Below, one piece after another: positions 48,501 through 58,388 of a stretch of DNA of 64,000 nucleotides. A program made the translations under genes and the position numbers. How positions within the stretch are numbered: position 1 is the stretch's first letter; each line of letters starts with the position of its first letter. The notes beneath the pieces were generated by a model. The model searched no databases and was not told the DNA's origin. It was given only the letters and a program-made list of their open reading frames with translations. Location of the stretch: the NCBI GenBank assembly GCA_020284085.1, contig JACEVL010006403.1:1119001-1183000 (forward strand), in the 5' to 3' direction. The stretch is from Aporrectodea caliginosa (taxonomy: Eukaryota > Annelida > Clitellata > Crassiclitellata > Lumbricidae).

Positions 48501-51500
48501 ATATGCAGGTGCCACGCTTCCGCACTTCAACTTGAGCTCATCTTGCCTACTCAATGAGTACTCATGTATTGGACCATCCTCCTTCCATTGCATCTACACT
48601 CTGCTGCATTCAGCCCTGTGCAGCAACCATTCTCAAACTGTCTGAAAGCGCACTTGTTTGTATCAGTCAGGTATTTGTTCAGCACTTTTGTGAGGTACTT
48701 AAAAGGTGCTATATTAAGTATCTAGGTACACACATACTTACATACATACATAGGCCCCTATATTCGTTCATTTTATTGGACCTACCTTTTCCCAGCATCG
48801 ACATAGTTGCGACGTAGATTTAAGTTGATAATCTCTGATAATTTTGCTGAAATAGTTTTGATTGCATTGTTCTTTAACTTCATTGCAGAACATGTCAACA
48901 GTTCTAAAGACACGAAAGACAGCGATGCTGAATATACGATCATTGATCAGCTGGACCAGAACTTCCATTCCACAGTAAGCTTGATTTACTTGTCAACTTT
49001 TCAATTGAATTTCAGTTTAGAAAGCTACACAGGTTTTGATTAATAGTCCTAATTTTTCTTTGACTTGCAATCACTCATGCTCTATGTATTGCTGGGTTTT
49101 TTTGCTGTTGCTTTTGCTTCACCGAATGCGATGAAACTGAAATCAAGTTTTGCCCAATAGCGCATTGGATAACATCTGGCGTAGAGAGCGAGAGGTACCG
49201 AGTTCAAGTCCCGTAGGGCGGATATGCTTTGTAGGCTGCTATTAGCGCCGTTGTATTGCAGGCTGTCTGTTCTGTTAGTAGTTAAGATTTAAATTGCATA
49301 GCATGTAAATGTGCAGCGCGGTGCGTTTGTCGGGCGCTTGGTAAAGAAAAGATTATTATTATTGTGAATTTGTTTTGCAGATTGCTAATCTGAAGAAACA
49401 AACCGTGATTGGCCTTTCAGTTCAAGGAATCTGCATAAGTCGCAAGGGTCAACTCTGCTGGTTACAGGTTAGCTCCTGTGCCTGTAAATCTTTCTATCTG
49501 GAGACGAACTTCAGTCACAGACATGCTGACACAAACTTTTGCAATGACAAACACTCAGGGCAGAACTGCACTTTGTTGCTAGAGCCGTAAACTTCGAATA
49601 GTATAGTGTAATGCAACGGAGACATTTTTATAGCCTAATAGATGTTAGAGTTTATTAAGGAAGTTCATGTTTAACGGAAATAATGCTGAAATATATGTCT
49701 TTTTGATCTGCTTGTTGTCCCACTACTGTGCATTTACATTGTACCGGTGGTTGCTTAAGAGTCAATCCATACTGCACAGTCATACTATACTGTTTGATAT
49801 ACAGGTATTATAAAAGTTATTTTTGTGTTGTAGATTGGTACAAAGAAGCATGTGTTGTTGTTTGATATGCTTGCTCTTGGACAAGAGGCTTTTGATCTTG
49901 GTCTTAAAGACATTTTAGAATCTCCTGTGATTCAGAAGGTGAGGCATGAACAACTATTTTCCAGTATTGTTTTGTATGGTTTCTGTTTAAAGACGTGTAA
50001 AGATTCAACTCTGTGGTTGAAATGTGGCTGCTGATCTGCCTCAGATTCGCATTTCGATGTGACCACAGCACACATTAAAAATTTAATTAATAATAATAAT
50101 TAGTAAATAATGCTGGCTTCACTGTCTTAATTTCAATGGAAAACACAACATGAATATGTTTCAAACAAAATACTTGTTATCGTGAAAAGGGTGTTAGTCC
50201 ATTCCAGCATCAATGGATTTTTTATGGAAGTTATTTCTTTTATCAAGAAACTGAGAACATGGAAATATCGCTTAACACAGATATTTAGCACAACTTCATC
50301 ATATGGCAGCTGGTGATACGGTTTAGAACTAAGGCATTAAAAAGAGTGGAGTGTATGTTTATCTAGTTTTCAATCATGATTTATGCTGGGGTTGTATGAA
50401 GGATCACGAGTTGATGTTAGAGTAAATATTTATGTTTTTGTGAGTAGTTTGAAAGTGCATTGTCTCGGCAGATGATTTTTTTGTTTTTGGGATGCATGAC
50501 CGTGTTTAGTGGAAAAATCTTCCTGTTGATATCCATAGTATGTCATCTCCTCGTATTTAAAAGCTTTTGCGTGCCCACCTACTCACTTTGTTTGTTTAAA
50601 ACTTTTTAGAATTAGACAATGCTAACTTGTTATCATTTCAGTTGAAACTTAATTCACTCGCACTTCTGAACATTATGTTATCAGCCTACACCTAACAGCA
50701 GCGGTACGTAGATGGCCCTGCTTAGCGGTACTCTGGTCCCTTTAGGTCCTCCTTTTGTATCCCAACTTAGTATTTATCTGAAATCTGATCATGTGTTATT
50801 GTGTTTCATTTTTGGGAGCAATAAAAAAACCTATGTTATGTTATGGTCAACAGGCTGGACCATCAAATGAGAGATCAGGATTCAAATTCCTGTTAAGACC
50901 GATAGGTGCTTTGAAATTTCTGCTCCACTTGGGTATAAAATGCATGCCAAGACCAAAAAATGAAGTTGCTAACTCTTCATACGCAGGGCTTCCTTCCTCT
51001 TGGAGTTTGCTTAAGGGTCTGCTCTTGCTTCTTACACATGGTTGATATTTGTTTATATGTTTACAGGTGGTTTACAACTGCCGATGTATGTCCGACATGT
51101 TTTGCCATCAGTACAACGTCTTCTTAGCAAATGTCTTTGACATTCAGGTGAGCCTATCATCAGCTTTAAAAAATAGAATATACTTAATATCTTGTTTTTG
51201 GAATGTTAGCAAAATATAAAAATTTTGGTCTTTTTTTTGGACATCATTTATGTTAATCCTGCCTTTCTTCCCAAGATTTTCCATTTCTGCAGGTTACATG
51301 GCAGTTCCTAGGGCCTGGAATATCTTCCAGTTCAGAGTTCGTATCTGTGGTCTTCCTATTTTTCTTCCTAAGACTTTCCATTTCTGCAGGTTATGTGGCA
51401 GCTAGATAATGGCTGTTTCTCGTGATTCTGTAAGGCACCCGTGAAACTGCTTTGCTGTTGAACTGTGCTATATGTTATAGTGCTAAATTGGTCTGGTCTG

Positions 51501-53742
51501 TTCGGGGAAGAGCAACTTTTGATGGATAATTAATCAGACTAACCTCTTTCTTCCATTTTGGTATTTCTAGGTGGCAGAGGTAACTGTGTTTTCTGGGAAC
51601 AATGGAGGCAGCCTGCCTTGGTACGTGAACTCGCTTCCGATCTGTCTCATGGATAACCTCATGCTCAAGGAAGATCAGGTGTTTTTCCAGAGATTCCGGA
51701 TGTGTAACAAAGAGGTATGGGAATCAGACCTTAAAATCTTCCAGGTGATTTTGTTCTAAATTGGTCCAGTCTATGAAATTATTCATGGCTGGAAAAATAA
51801 TGGTCATTGCTTGATTTCCTGGGTTAACGTCAAATTGTAAGTTTTTTCTTAGAAACTTAGGTGAATTTTTTAAAATAAATATTTAATGGTTATTGTAATG
51901 TTTTAAAAATGAAATGGTACTAGAGATGATTAGAAACTAACACCCTGGCTTGTAGTTATCTTGGTTACTGTAACTTTAGCTGGTGTCACAAAGATAAATC
52001 TGTATAGATTACAAAAGTTTTCAAACTCCTTGGATCGAAAATAAACACTTTACATTACAATGCACGTAGAAATACACAATTTAGATTGCAGATGTACATT
52101 CTGTGGTTCCTTATAAGCACATAGGTTTGTGGTTTTCTTTTTGTTGACGCTCATTATTAGAAGGACGAGTCTGTGTGGGCTCATAGACCAGCCACAGATG
52201 AAATGCTGGATGCTGCCTGCAAGAACGTTAAATACCTTTGTGCTCTGCGCTGTGTAATGATGGAAAAGTTACTCAAAGATTTCATCAGCGCAACAGACGT
52301 CTACCTTGGTGCCTTCCGTGATACACCAGACAAGGATTTGGCGAACCTGGTACAGTTTTCTGAGATATTTATTTCTGAAACTAACGTACATTTAAAGTAG
52401 ATATCACATTTAGATTTGCATGAATGATACAAAACAATGACTGTTTGTAGCAGACAATCTGATTAGGTTTTACAATGTATGCTTAATATAAACATAAATT
52501 GTTGTATAGTTATAAACTGAAGTAAAATTAGTCAAGTATATTATCTGAGTGACTTCTATCAATCCACTTCAAAAGCACAGTATATCTATCACTTTTGCTG
52601 CTAAGGCAGAGTATACCTCATCCTTCAGATAAGTCCTTGAAGGCATAAGATGGTAGATAGTGAAAATGAGCCTGAAAGAAGGTAATTTTTTACCCTGTTG
52701 CACTCGGCTGTTTTGTTGAAACGCTGGCTTTCTGATTTGCCGCATTCCAACGCATCAGATGAGTAAAATCCTTCAGTGTTGTGCTGTTTATGTTAGGTAC
52801 CAAAACCACGAAAGTTACAGCTGGTGGCTCTATTATTGCTTTCCTAATGACGTGTTGTGTTATATAACCATAATTGATTTATTTTTATTACCAGGATTAT
52901 GTTTGTTTTATTATATTAGGTTCTAAGAAATATTTGAAAGGTGCTGGATTTAGTGACTTTATACATGCATACATTTATCAATATACATGGTCCTTACATG
53001 GGGCCTGGTGTGGTAGCCATTAAAACGGGCAGGGGTGAAGGATTTAATCTGATCAGTTCGTTGAAATATGAGCAGGGTCGAGTCCATATGGTAGCTCTAC
53101 GTACACATGTCATTTAGATTTATGACACTTCTCACCCCTCATGGTTGCTAATACCCCACTCAGCCATTGGGTGCTATACCTCTGCTTGTTATTTAAGGAA
53201 GAATCACTCATATTCTTAAAAAACTTTAAAATAATTTAAGGAGGTAACTGAATTAATTTAACGAGTATATGAAATCATTCGTGGTGTAACAGTTTAGCAT
53301 ATTACCGACAAGCTGCATTGGTTTTCCAGTTGCTTTTAGTACACGCTTGTCTTTCAAGTGTTAAATAGATTTTAAAATTCTATGTTGTACCAGTTGGTCA
53401 GTTGATGTGGGGTGAAACTGAAGACGGCCACACTTGAGTACATCTTATGTGAATTTAATTTGATTGTAGAGCAAAAGTGATGCTTTACCAGCCGAACTCC
53501 ATTTCCTCGATTACAGAAGCTATCGGTCGCCAGCATTTCCAAGGTCAAGGTTCATTGACAACTGTCGTTCTTCACTGGATCCTGTTCTTCAGGTCTGCCA
53601 TGATGGGATTTCGCACAGCAGACGCAGATACTCGACCAAGGAAATCGGTCGGTCAACTTTTGTTATAAATCAGTTTACAGACATTGTTATGCAGAATGTA
53701 GGACCAGAATGTAATATGTTTCATCAGAATTTCAGCTCATAG
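45559..53742 (+). CDS. EXD1: piRNA biogenesis protein EXD1 (inactive 3'-5' exonuclease-like)
   Basis: Exons: 45559-45682, 46196-46264, 46705-46750, 47440-47567, 48889-48974, 49381-49467, 49834-49938, 51067-51147, 51571-51714, 52161-52349 and one from 53470. All have GT-AG sites and matching phases (1, 1, 2, 1, then 0), giving 353 codons through exon 10. Residues 4-75 form an Sm-like fold (GCRLKIFAEEGVYEGNVYAV). Residues 140-335 are the exonuclease-like domain: YTIIDQLDQNF, KGQLCWLQ, HQYNVFLANVFDIQVAEV and WAHRPATDEML. The usual D-x-E of motif I is S164-V-Q166, and a conserved acidic position near 312 is Asn. EXD1 in silkworm and mouse is reported as a catalytically inactive RNA adaptor acting with TDRD12 in piRNA production; identity here rests on domain order and motif resemblance. 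Exon 11 (PAELHFLDYRSYRS) is open to TAG at 53740; the end of the gene is unresolved. Confidence 0.88.
45683..46195 (+). other. EXD1 intron 1 with a duplicated splice-donor segment
   Basis: GGTAATGGTAGCTTTGGTTT and the next 50 bp after exon 1 recur at 46050-46122 with substitutions, so the donor region was copied into the intron. A G-run and C-run pair at 45870-45900 and 45965-45982 could fold together. Confidence 0.6.
46980..47060 (+). mobile_element. tRNA-Asp-like SINE head in EXD1 intron 3
   Basis: It has an A-box-like TAGTGTAGTGGTTAGCATG, an anticodon loop region CTGTCAC (GTC) and a B-box GGTTCAAATTC, in tRNA order. The B arm carries an extra G-run and the acceptor stem is poor, so a retroposed tRNA derivative is more likely than a working tRNA gene. 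Confidence 0.6.
48236..48760 (+). mobile_element. LINE C-terminal fragment in EXD1 intron 4
   Basis: Frames with shifts give AARVIAYKL, PAYIRELCVPVSNQPGRR and SLRSS-like stretches of the L2/CR1 C-terminal region. A tail GAGGTACTTAAAAGGTGCTA ends in ACATACTTACATACATA. Confidence 0.65.
49150..49362 (+). mobile_element. tRNA-derived SINE in EXD1 intron 5
   Basis: Positions 49152-49220 have tRNA form: GCCC, A-box TAGCGCATTGG, B-box GAGTTCAAGTCC, GGGCG. An unrelated body of about 130 bp follows, then GGCGCTTGGTAAAGAAAA with an ATT-repeat tail. The tail ends within 20 bp of the exon 6 acceptor at 49380. Confidence 0.75.
53000..53200 (+). mobile_element. Possible tRNA-derived SINE in EXD1 intron 10
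   Basis: GGTGTGGTAGCC resembles an A-box and GGGTCGAGTCC matches a B-box about 75 bp later, but the rest of a tRNA fold is not evident. Confidence 0.4.
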
Positions 53743-53815
53743 TGTTTATGGTTTCATTCGATTGAGGCCGTGTGCATTTTGATAACATCACTTTTAGAAG
53801 TCGTTTGATTTGCAG

Positions 53816-53872
53816 AGACTCGGAACCATATTCAACTCTGACATTGATCGGCTGATCAAGCTAAACTCTTAG
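53816..53872 (+). CDS. Possible alternative terminal exon of EXD1 (18 codons)
   Basis: An acceptor TTTGATTTGCAG precedes AGACTCGG, which reads RLGTIFNSDIDRLIKLNS and a TAG in phase 0, compatible with a donor at 53593 (GTCTGC, like the exon 4 donor GTCTGT). Short, so chance cannot be excluded. A hAT element begins 11 bp after the stop. Confidence 0.35.
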   Translation, partial: RLGTIFNSDIDRLIKLNS

Positions 53873-53882
53873 TCCCTTGCTC

Positions 53883-55078
53883 CAGTGGCGGCTCTAGACT
53901 TTTGCAACAGGGGGGGCCACGGGGGGGCCGGGGAAACAGATGGAGGGGCCAGTCTATTTTCGTCAAAAGTGAGAATGGTGACAAGAGACCTGTATTGGAG
54001 CTACATGAATTGTTTAATCAACAGCCTCAAGTTAAGACACAAATGGAAACAGACTCACTTTGTTAAAAGTAAAACCTATGAACTACAAGCAATACATGCC
54101 CTTTTAATTAAGTGCAAGTTTTATTAAGACTGTCATGCCTAGAGTCAAACTGTTCCACAAAGGCACCCATGATAATCGACTCTGCACGAACACATTCAAC
54201 TAACAGCATTGATAAACTGCTCTCTGAAACAAATATCAGACATAATTATTTGCATTGCAGATATGTCTAATATCAGAAAAGACTTGTGTTTTGGCGTTAA
54301 AGATTGTAGGCCTATACCAATCATAATAGTAGGCTAAGCGAATGGTCAGAGAATTGTCGATTTAGTTCGGAATGATATAGGCCTAATAACTGGATGTAGA
54401 CAAGTTGCCTAAATGCAGTCTGTGGGTCCACTTCAGAACGATGCCCAGAGTTTTATCTGCAGCAGAGCCTGGGCATTTTATGAACACACTGTTTGAGTAG
54501 TACAGTTTTAAGTTCGTTGAGGAAGGATTCAGATAGAGTCTCAGTGTGTCGGCGTAGGTCTAAAGGAAGGGCGGTCCAAACCTACCGCTGAAAAGGCTCG
54601 ATTCTTCATAGTTGCAGTATGAGCGAACGAAACCAGGAGAACTCCCTTTTCCGTACAGCATTGGGGATCACGTCCTTGGATACCCGAAGTCAGACAGCAT
54701 TGCTCTCGGAGGCAAATCGGGCGAAGCCTTAGCTGGTGATATCGCCATACCAGGGCAGCTACCCTGTACTCAATATGCTTGCGCATAGGGAGTCAGTGAT
54801 GGATAGCAGGAAGTAGCTTATACGACAAGAAAATAGTTAAGACTCCAAGGAAGTAAATATATAGGTCGTGTCTGTGAAAACACCACGAATAAAATGATAT
54901 CGGATTTCATCATGCATCATGTTTAAAGCAAGTAAGTCATACCTTTGAAAATATCAAAATTAAATTATACCATATTTCATAATATTTTGGAATAAAATTT
55001 GGGGGGCCAGTGGGGGGGCCACAACCTCAGTTGGGGGGGCAAGTGCCCCCCCCTGGCCCCCCTGTAGAGCCGCCACTG
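53883..55078. mobile_element. hAT-like element with CAGTGGCGGCTCTA ends near the EXD1 3' end
   Basis: It starts CAGTGGCGGCTCTAGAC and ends GTAGAGCCGCCACTG. CCTTGCTC flanks it exactly (53875-53882 and 55079-55086). The ends carry long G/C runs. Inside, 54786-54541 on the minus strand encodes a LINE C-terminal scrap (IEYRVAALVWR, then LVSFAHTATMKNRAFSAVG), so the element captured or later received a LINE piece. It contains the only TAGGCCTA-type words of the 45-64 kb region. Confidence 0.95.
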
Positions 55079-55101
55079 CCTTGCTCGCAGACTACTATTA
55101 A

Positions 55102-55487
55102 CCCTTTAACAGCGAGAAGCGCCCAGGGCAGGCACAGTTAATATAAATACATATTATATACAGGTAAGAGAAAGTAATCAAGCATATAATATTGTTGAAT
55201 TGAAATCAGTAAAAAAGTAAGTGGTGGCAATATATATGCCACTAGCTGTTTGGGATACACGATGAGGTGGCAACATACTTGCCATTAGCTGTTCATACAC
55301 CCCAAATAACTATACTGGTTCCCTGTTTTGATTTTTTGTGTGGTTAAAAAGGGTTAAACAGTAGCTGGTAGTGACATCTTGTGAATTCACATGCATTTGG
55401 TTAGTGGCAAATACTGTACATTAGTTGTTTAGTATACCGCATGAAAGTGATGTAGTGGCAAATATATTGCCTCTAGCTTATAAAGGG
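55102..55487. mobile_element. piggyBac-like MITE with palindromic subrepeats
   Basis: TTAA lies on both sides (55098-55101 and 55488-55491) with ends CCCTTTAACAGCG and TATAAAGGG, fitting piggyBac rules (TTAA target, ends starting CCCTTT). The interior has three or four diverged units with TGGCAATATATATGCCA-type palindromes followed by CTAGCTGTT-like words. Confidence 0.6.
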
Positions 55488-55599
55488 TTAAGCAGTGGCA
55501 CTCTTTTTCGGTTGCTGGCCCTAGGACCTGGACTACCTTTGCGCTCTGCCTAGTGGTCACACCGCTAAGTTCTTTGCTAACTTAAAGCAGTCTTGTTTA

Positions 55600-56080
55600 G
55601 CTGTTGTTGGACTGGGAGCGCTTCTGAGTAGATTACCTTGAAGGGGCGCTGTATTAAAAACTCCTTAATATTGAATTCCTTACAATCCTGAATGTTCTGC
55701 ATTCTGATAGAACTTAATCTAGACAATAGACACTGATCAAGGCATATGACTCGTTTTGATGACGATACTATGATGCATTCTGATAAAGGCTGAAGCCATA
55801 AAATGTTTTTAGTATGTAAGTTTTTGCTTAGGGTATAAATTCTTGAAGAGGTGAGACTTCAGTTTTGAGTGGAAAGCCCAAGGAGTGATAGAGTATCCTG
55901 AGACAGATGGTAGTGGGTGGTTGGCAGTGATGGTGGAGGAACCGAAAAAGTGCAGAATTCAGGAGGAAGATCATTCCAGAGACGTGGTGTATTGTAGGAT
56001 ATGGGTCAGTTGGAGATCTTGAGATGAGTAGTGACCGGGGTCGGGAAAGACTGATCAAGTAGAGTTGGTTGGCTGGATGG
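55600..56080. repeat. LINE-tail scrap and a repeat of LINE 3' type
   Basis: Positions 55610-55665 read GGGAGCGCTTCTGAGTAGAT and TTGAAGGGGCGCTG, the LINE 3' end in plus orientation. Positions 55840-56070 (GAGGTGAGACTTCAGTTTTG, GAAAGCCCAAGGAGTG, CATTCCAGAGACGTGGTGT) look like a common interspersed repeat; I cannot name it. Confidence 0.5.
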
Positions 56081-56393
56081 TGAAGAGTTTGCGAAGATAT
56101 TTACATGTACATCCAGGACTATCCATATATCCTGCAAATGGAGTTTCTGTGGCCCAGAAATTCTCCATAACTTTCTGCTGCTCCATGCTTCTAAACCTTT
56201 TTTTTGCTTTTACTAGTCAAGTTAAATCTCCCCCATATTTCGCAACAGGGCATAGTGCTTCATTCAGTTTGTTGGTAGATTTGTCTGTCCGCTACAAAAG
56301 TAACAAAACTGCGAATGTTGGTACAGTGTGAACTGAAATGATTGCATGAAACAGTTGCTAATACACCACATGTAACTACTTTTATACTGGCAG

Positions 56394-56713
56394 TGAGAGA
56401 AAAGTGGACTAAATTGAATAAGATGGTTGAAAAAGAAATACAAGAGAGAAAATACTACACAATTTTAAAAAGTATAATGAATTCCACCACTGCTCGGGTG
56501 GTGCCAGTCAGAAGCCTCAATAAAAGAGGAGGGCGATGCTAATCATCTATGATATGAAACAGATGTTCAACAGAAACTACCTGCCTATGGTATAATGTTT
56601 ATCTCATTTTAGATGATTGGAATCAACTGAAAAGGACAAAGGTGAACCTGCAGAGAAGCAAGAGTGTTGGCGCCGTACCCAGACAACCATTCAGTGGAAC
56701 AACACCAAAATGA
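56394..56713 (+). CDS. Candidate 3' exons of EXD1 (56394-56471 and 56613-56713)
   Basis: After acceptor CTGGCAG, 56394-56471 reads REKWTKLNKMVEKEIQERKY and ends at donor GTATAA. After acceptor TCATTTTAG, 56613-56713 reads DWNQLKRTKVNLQRSKSVG..TPK and TGA. The two join in frame. They need a donor leaving one base upstream; 53711 (GTAATA) in the long version of exon 11 would do. The basic, charged composition suits a protein tail, but no conserved motif proves it. Confidence 0.45.
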
Positions 56714-56904
56714 ATCTTACTAACTGTCTCAATTATGTCGTTTCTTACTCAGTCCAAGTGTTCTCAGTTAATTTCTCATGTTGATTTATTGTTAAATCTT
56801 ACCGGGAGTGTAAGCATTTGGTGCTACATTGCAGAGTTTTGCAGCAGAAATGGTAAAATCTCCCTTTTACCTTTGGAAGTGAAACAGTGCATTGTTTTGT
56901 GCTT

Positions 56905-56971
56905 TTAACACTTTAACGACGAGAGTGTACTAAGTGATGGGGAAACCAATGCAGCTTGTCGTTAGTGTTAA
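56905..56971. repeat. Tiny TTAA-bounded inverted repeat
   Basis: TTAACACTTTAACGACGAG faces CTTGTCGTTAGTGTTAA, 67 bp in all, beginning and ending in TTAA. It could be a miniature of the piggyBac-like type at 55102. Confidence 0.5.
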
Positions 56972-57919
56972 ATTAACAGGTTGCCTATGTGACGTATTCA
57001 TTTACAGTACATGTATCAGTGTAAAAGGCAGTTTAATTATGTAAGGCAGCTTGTTTGCATTTTAAATAAGAATTTTTTATATCTTTGAACACAGGTTTTG
57101 TGTAAACGTCCTGATTTTAACTGAGTTTTTGTTTCTTGAATTTATTTATGTTAACAATTGTGATGAAAAGTCATTATGATTGAATTTTGTGATTTTAATT
57201 TTGTGCAATTGAAAGGTCTGCAGATAAGAGTAAACGTTGCTATAAAAATTTAGTTTAGAACTTAAAACGACGTGTACACTGTACAGGTAGGAAGATCAGT
57301 GTGCGTGCTGAGCCGTGCTCCTCGTCTATCTTTGTGTCAGATCACATTTTTTTGTTTTATCTAAGTTTTGTTTTGCTTTTACTGCAGCCGTGCAGTATGG
57401 AAACTAAATATATCCTGATACTGCCCCTTTAGTGCAGAATTAAGGCTATAAAGGATAAGGACACATGTATACATAAACCACTGTTAAAGTGTCCAATTTG
57501 CAGTATTGTAATGTAGTGGTGAATATATGTAGCCTTTTTTCTTGCTCCTCCCATTAGTCATCCTCTTCGCTATCGTACTCATTCTCCTTCTTTTACTCCC
57601 CGTATTCTCCAACGCAGTCCTTCTTTTACTGCGTCTTTATTCCTCATTGTCGTACTCCTCATTTTCCAACTTAACCTCCTCTTTTTCCTCCCGGGCTCAC
57701 TGCTGCTGCTGCTACTGCTGCTGCGCTTAAACCCTATTCCATGAGCTAAATATCAAACTGTCACAATTTCTCATGTAATTTTGTACACCAATCCGTTGTA
57801 TGTTACAAAATCTTGTGAAATCTCTACTTGCAAATAGATTGACCAATCAGCAGTTGACTTATTGAATTGATGTCTAAAACTGGTACTTCGTGGATAGTAA
57901 TTGTACAATACATCTGCAG

Positions 57920-58101
57920 TGACTGAAGCTTCGACTTTTGGTAGCATGTTCAAGAAATTGTTTAGGCAAAGTCAAAATGTTTTAGATTTTCGAGTTCTGC
58001 CTCATGAATGGAGTGCAACTACGACTGCTTTTGATGTTGAATGTTTTAAGTTTTCAGAAGCTTCTGATGTTGCCAGTTACCATTCTGATTTTGCCAATTA
58101 G
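57920..58101 (+). CDS. Alternative candidate last exon of EXD1
   Basis: After acceptor CATCTGCAG the frame reads TEASTFGSMFKKLFRQSQNV and continues 59 codons to TAG at 58099. Its phase accepts the donor at 56472. An AATAAA follows 102 bp later. Either this or the 56613-56713 exon could end the transcript, or both by alternative splicing. Confidence 0.4.
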
Positions 58102-58189
58102 TTTTTTTGTGAAACAAAGCTGCCGACTTTTGACAAAAATTATTCTCAGTAAAAGAACATAAAAAGGTGTTGCGGTGTTTCCTTGTTTC

Positions 58190-58208
58190 TTTAATCGTGG
58201 CAAATAAA
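58190..58208. terminator. Adjacent poly(A) hexamers for convergent EXD1 and CMC1
   Basis: AATAAA on the plus strand is at 58203-58208, and ATTAAA on the minus strand at 58195-58190. The first lies 102 bp after the candidate EXD1 stop, the second about 194 nt after the CMC1 stop. Both transcripts would end within the same short region. Confidence 0.5.
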
Positions 58209-58388
58209 CGACTATAATGTTGTCCTGTTTATGAATATTTTTAAAATTTTCTACATCTACCATGACCAGAATGATTTGCAAGGCCAGGCATTACACTGGT
58301 GTTGATGGCAATTATCCCAAAAATATTCACATAAAACACGTGTAGCGGACAGTACGTTTGACGAAATTAATTTTCAGGCAGCTCCCGA

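Noticed and set aside
46980..49220. Functional tRNA genes in EXD1 introns
   Set aside because: Both tRNA-like sequences have weak acceptor stems, and one is followed by a SINE body and repeat tail. They look like SINE heads.
57542..57730. Leucine-rich small membrane protein
   Set aside because: CT-rich low-complexity DNA gives Leu/Ser/Cys runs; no supporting signals.
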